In this document: positions 30,354-33,000 of the stretch, one piece after another
How the letters are laid out: each line of letters opens with the position of its first letter
How positions within the stretch are numbered: the first letter of the stretch is position 1
Assembly (NCBI GenBank): GCA_002383415.1
Contig: DFYU01000020.1
Location: 6,547-39,546, forward strand
Direction of reading: 5' to 3'
Origin: Geobacter sp. UBA4074
Lineage (GTDB): Bacteria; Desulfobacterota; Desulfuromonadia; Geobacterales; Pseudopelobacteraceae
DNA length: 33,000 bases
Made by a program: the position numbers and the translations under genes
Notes under the pieces: generated by a model
The model's database searches: none
What the model was told of the DNA's origin: nothing
Seen by the model: only the letters and a program-made list of their open reading frames with translations

Positions 30354-31439
30354 TCAGGCATCGCTATCGGCGCCTTGTGCCGGCGGCAATATACTGTCGG
30401 CGCGGTAGGCATCCAGAAAGACCAGCACCACCGCCAGCACCAGCGGACCGGCAACCACACCGGACAGGCCAAAGGCCAGGAAGCCGCCCAGCACACCGAA
30501 CACGATCAGCAGGATCGGCAGCTTGGCGTTGGTGCTGATGAATAAGGGGCGCAGCACGTTGTCGATGCTGCTGACCACCAGGGCGCCCCAGATGATCAAG
30601 GAGATGCCGGCAGCTGTCTGGCCCTGGGTCAGCAGGTAGATTGCCCCCGGCAACCAGATCAGGGCGGTTCCCACAAAGGGGATCGGCGCGCAGAGCGCCA
30701 TCAGGGTGCCGAACAACAGCGGCGAGGGCAGGCCGGTGGCCCAGAAGGCCAGACCACCCAGGGTGCCCTGCACCATGCAGGTCAGGATCACGCCGTACAT
30801 TACCGCCCGCAGCACCCGGCCCACGGTGTCCACGATGCGGGCCTGCAGCTGTTGGTTGAATTCCAGCAACTGCCAGCAGCGCTGCATGAAATAGGCGCCA
30901 TCCTTGTAGAGAAAGAACAGGGTGATCACCAGCAGCACCATCTTGAGTACAAAACCAAGCAGGTTTTTGACCACCCCGGTGGAGTAGTTGAGCAGTACCG
31001 ACAGTCCCTGTTTGAGCGCCGGCAGTAAAATACCCTCCAGATCAAGGTTGAAGGGGTCGATCAACGGTTGCAATCGCTCCAGCAGCGGAGTCAGCAGCGG
31101 ATGCTGCAGCAGCCGGTCCACGGTCATGCCGTCGCTGCCGGCGGTCAGCCGTTCCAGGTAGTGGTAAGCGATGGCCACTTCATGGGAGAGTGCGATCATC
31201 ATGCCGATCATCGGCAGCACCAGGGCCAGGGTGACGGCAGTGGTCATCAGGCCGGCGCAGATGATCTCACGTTTTTGACAACGAGCAAGCAGACGCAGGT
31301 AGAGCGGGTAGGTGACGCTGCCGATGGCGCCGGCCCAGATCATCAGGGCCAGAAACGGCGACAGGATCGCGTACAGCAGATACAGGAACAGTACGGCACC
31401 GGCAAAGGCCAGCAGTGTCTTGAACAGGGTGCGATCCAT
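30354..31439 (-). CDS. AI-2E family transporter (PerM/YdiK-like membrane protein)
   Basis: A 361-residue inner-membrane protein of the AI-2E transporter family with about eight hydrophobic helices. Family features: the helix pair at the N-terminus with FLYLLYAILSPFLALMIWAGAI, the amphipathic middle (about 95-150), VVKNLLGFVLKMVLLVITLFFLYKDG split over one helix, and the C-terminal GLPSPLLFGTLMALCAPIPFVG and SIDNVLRPLFIS motifs. Despite the family name most members are not autoinducer exporters; several are ion or Na+/H+ antiporters, so substrate is open. GAGGAA precedes the ATG. Last gene of a comM, S4, mscL operon, with 22 nt to mscL; no clear terminator follows. Confidence 0.9.
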   Translation of the reverse strand: MDRTLFKTLLAFAGAVLFLYLLYAILSPFLALMIWAGAIGSVTYPLYLRLLARCQKREIICAGLMTTAVTLALVLPMIGMMIALSHEVAIAYHYLERLTAGSDGMTVDRLLQHPLLTPLLERLQPLIDPFNLDLEGILLPALKQGLSVLLNYSTGVVKNLLGFVLKMVLLVITLFFLYKDGAYFMQRCWQLLEFNQQLQARIVDTVGRVLRAVMYGVILTCMVQGTLGGLAFWATGLPSPLLFGTLMALCAPIPFVGTALIWLPGAIYLLTQGQTAAGISLIIWGALVVSSIDNVLRPLFISTNAKLPILLIVFGVLGGFLAFGLSGVVAGPLVLAVVLVFLDAYRADSILPPAQGADSDA

Positions 31440-31461
31440 CTACGGTTCCTCGGCGAGTCTG

Positions 31462-31896
31462 TTAACGCAGTTCCGAGGTGCAGTTCGGGCAGCGTGTAGC
31501 CTCGTCGTGCACGGCGGATTTGCAGAAGGGACATTCCCGTCCCGGAGGGGCCGGGGCCGCTTCTTCCGCCTTGCGGACCTTGTTGGCGGCCTTGATGATC
31601 ATGAAGATCACCAGCGCCATGATCACAAAATCGATGGCGGTGTTGAGGAAGATGCCGTAGTTAAGCGTCGGCACGCCGGCCTCCTTGGCCGCTGCCAGTG
31701 TGGGGAAGCTGCCGCCGGAGAGGGTGACGAACAGGTTGCTGAAGTCCACCTTGCCCATGAATAGGCCCACCACCGGCATGATCAGGTCGTTGACCGCCGA
31801 GTTGACGATCTTGCCGAAGGCGGCGCCGATGATCACACCGACTGCCAGATCCAGCACGTTGCCTTTCATGATGAAACTCTTGAACTCTTGCAGCAT
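31462..31896 (-). CDS. mscL: Large-conductance mechanosensitive channel MscL with C-terminal zinc ribbon
   Basis: A 144-residue MscL, the pentameric channel that opens on osmotic downshock. N-terminal helix MLQEFKSFIMKGN, the pore helix VLDLAVGVIIGAAFGKIV (constriction Val/Leu), the periplasmic loop and the second helix (FLNTAIDFVIMALVIFMII) are all canonical. Instead of the usual short C-terminal helical bundle, the tail has AAPAPPGRE and a zinc ribbon C-P-F-C-x11-C-P-N-C ending at the C-terminus. This would hang in the cytoplasm below the pore. GAGGAGG lies before the ATG at 31894-31896. Confidence 0.95.
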   Translation of the reverse strand: MLQEFKSFIMKGNVLDLAVGVIIGAAFGKIVNSAVNDLIMPVVGLFMGKVDFSNLFVTLSGGSFPTLAAAKEAGVPTLNYGIFLNTAIDFVIMALVIFMIIKAANKVRKAEEAAPAPPGRECPFCKSAVHDEATRCPNCTSELR

Positions 31897-31914
31897 GGTC
31901 TGCCTCCTCTTTCC

Positions 31915-32145
31915 TTAATGGTCCTGCTTTTGCCCGGTGATCCGCACCGGCGGCCGGTCGGCAGCCTGCACCAGATCGCCAGGATACAGCTTGCGCCCAC
32001 GGCGGGTCTCCACCTGGCCGTTGACCTTGATTTGTCCTTCCTGGATCAACAGTTTGGCCTCACCGCCGCTCATCACCAGGTTGGCCAGCTTGAGCAGGCT
32101 GTCCAGCTTGATGTAGTCGGTATCGATGACAATCAGTTCAGGCAT
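31915..32145 (-). CDS. S4-domain RNA-binding protein (YbcJ-like)
   Basis: A 76-residue single S4 domain protein: IKLDSLLKLANLVMSGGEAK, LLIQEGQIKVNGQVETRRGRKLYPGDLV, the S4 RNA-binding core with its basic RRGRK turn. Similar small proteins (YbcJ, YaaA, RlbA types) bind RNA or ribosomal particles; no precise role is known. The ATG at 32143-32145 with AAAGGTG about 6 nt before it overlaps the 3' end of comM by 8 nt, so the genes are translationally coupled. mscL follows 18 nt later. Confidence 0.85.
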   Translation of the reverse strand: MPELIVIDTDYIKLDSLLKLANLVMSGGEAKLLIQEGQIKVNGQVETRRGRKLYPGDLVQAADRPPVRITGQKQDH

Positions 32146-33000
32146 TGGGCACCTTTCTGTCCAGTGAACGGTACTGGATCGCCTCGGCCAGGTGGGACTC
32201 ACGGATCTGCTCTGAACCGGCCAGGTCGGCCACGGTGCGGGCCACCTTGAGGATGCGCGAGTAGCTGCGGGCTGAAAAGCCCAGCCGCTCGCCGGCCAGC
32301 TCCAGCATGCGGTGGCCAGCCGGGTCCAGCTCGCAGTGCTTGCGGATCAGGCGTGTGTTCATCTGGGCGTTGCAATGTACCTTGCTGCCGCTGAAGCGTT
32401 GCTGCTGGATACTGCGTGCCTGCACGACGCGACCGGAGATGGTGCTGGAGTCTTCACCGTCACGGCGGTCGGAGAGATCGCGATAGGCCACGGCCGGCAC
32501 CTCGACATGCAGGTCGATCCGGTCTAGCAGTGGCCCCGAAATACGGGAGCGGTACCGTTTGATGGCCAGCGGTGTGCAGGAGCAACTATGGGCAGGATCA
32601 CCAAGATAGCCGCAGGGGCAGGGGTTCATGGCCGCCACCAGCATCACCCGGGCCGGATAGGTCAGCGATTGCAGGGCCCGCGAGATGGTGACCCGGCCAT
32701 CCTCCAGCGGCTGGCGCAGCACCTCCAGGGCGTGTTTTTTGAACTCCGGCAGTTCATCCAGAAACAGGACGCCGTTGTGGGCCAGCGAGACCTCGCCGGG
32801 CTTGGGAGATGTGCCGCCACCGATCAGGCCAACGTCCGAGATAGTATGATGGGGGGCCCTGAACGGGCGCTGGGTCACCAGGGCGGTGCCGTTGTCCAGC
32901 AGGCCGCTGACGCTGAAGATGGCGGTGGTCTCGATCGCCTCGTCAAAGCCCATGCCTGGCAGGATCGAGGGGATACGGCGGGCCAGCATGGTCTTGCCGG
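32138..33000 (-). CDS. comM: YifB/ComM-type Mg-chelatase-like AAA+ ATPase, 5' part cut by window edge
   Basis: The C-terminal about 287 residues of a ComM/YifB protein; full-length members are about 500 residues, so the N-terminal LonP-S5-like domain is outside. The fragment begins inside Walker A (GKT at the very edge), then RRIPSILPGM, the family signature PFRAPHHTIS, Walker B GVLFLDELPEF, the AMNPCPCGYLGD loop with its Cys-rich follow-up (HSCSCTP), the arginine-finger region SGPLLDRIDLHVEVP, and the Mg-chelatase C-terminal domain (FSARSYSRILKVARTVADL). ComM is a hexameric branch-migration helicase for natural transformation; in non-competent bacteria its role may be general recombination. 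It leads the operon with S4, mscL and the AI-2E protein. Confidence 0.95.
   Translation of the reverse strand, partial: GKTMLARRIPSILPGMGFDEAIETTAIFSVSGLLDNGTALVTQRPFRAPHHTISDVGLIGGGTSPKPGEVSLAHNGVLFLDELPEFKKHALEVLRQPLEDGRVTISRALQSLTYPARVMLVAAMNPCPCGYLGDPAHSCSCTPLAIKRYRSRISGPLLDRIDLHVEVPAVAYRDLSDRRDGEDSSTISGRVVQARSIQQQRFSGSKVHCNAQMNTRLIRKHCELDPAGHRMLELAGERLGFSARSYSRILKVARTVADLAGSEQIRESHLAEAIQYRSLDRKVPNA

Noticed and set aside
30354..31439. Quorum-sensing autoinducer exporter
   Set aside because: The family name suggests it, but most members have other transport roles and no luxS or receptor gene is present.

Overview
The window reads as chromosome of a delta-proteobacterium of the Geobacter/Pelobacter/Trichlorobacter type (Geobacterales). 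This is an inference from content: GC-rich, densely packed genes, an MJ0042-type zinc-ribbon protein, an orphan PhnD-like sensor lipoprotein beside histidine kinases, an NtrC-type sigma54 activator, a GEMM riboswitch of the kind I know from Geobacter, and MscL with a zinc ribbon. I found no rRNA, tRNA, CRISPR, insertion sequence or phage gene. About 30 protein genes fill nearly all of the sequence; genes at both edges (fabH, comM) are cut.

Region by region. 1-2000 (minus): inositol-monophosphatase family gene, a small membrane protein and fabH. 2116-3730 (plus): a yggT-divIVA-yggU cluster and a Cys-rich FKBP isomerase, closed by a strong bidirectional terminator (3752-3786). 3813-15689 (minus): a zinc-ribbon/DUF3426 membrane protein, then a long same-strand run in transcription order cysS, histidine kinase, receiver protein, sugar nucleotidyltransferase/mutase fusion, GH57 glycosidase, galT and a TIGR02757 protein. 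The last part looks like storage-polysaccharide or sugar-nucleotide metabolism behind a small two-component system. 15878-17535 (plus): PilZ protein and an RluA-family pseudouridine synthase. 17537-18781 (minus): MFS transporter. 18862-21057 (plus): QueG-like Fe-S protein and a sodium:amino-acid symporter. 21073-22749 (minus): cysteine desulfurase followed by two tandem small paralogues of unknown function. 22873-23787 (plus): a divergent LysR regulator. 23808-29492 (minus): a signalling block of sigma54 activator, Cache-type histidine kinase, PhnD-like lipoprotein and second histidine kinase, joined by 4-nt overlaps at two junctions. 29653-30147 (minus): a small exported protein behind a GEMM riboswitch and a candidate sigma54 promoter. 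30354-33000 (minus): comM, S4 protein, mscL and an AI-2E family transporter in one probable operon.

The most interesting locus is 29490-30300. A GEMM-I aptamer (30064-30147, minus) shares its 3' strand with an intrinsic terminator (30032-30081), the layout of a ligand-ON switch. Its sequence matches the Geobacter cGAMP subclass as I remember it. A GG-N10-GC sigma54-type promoter lies about 30 nt upstream of the aptamer, and a sigma54 activator/kinase operon sits next door, so the exported protein may need both phosphorelay and dinucleotide input. Other notable points are three G-rich heptad-repeat hairpin elements just upstream of galT, the sugar nucleotidyltransferase and cysS; a pseudouridine synthase with Gly at the catalytic Asp position; and a mutase domain that lacks the usual active-site motifs.
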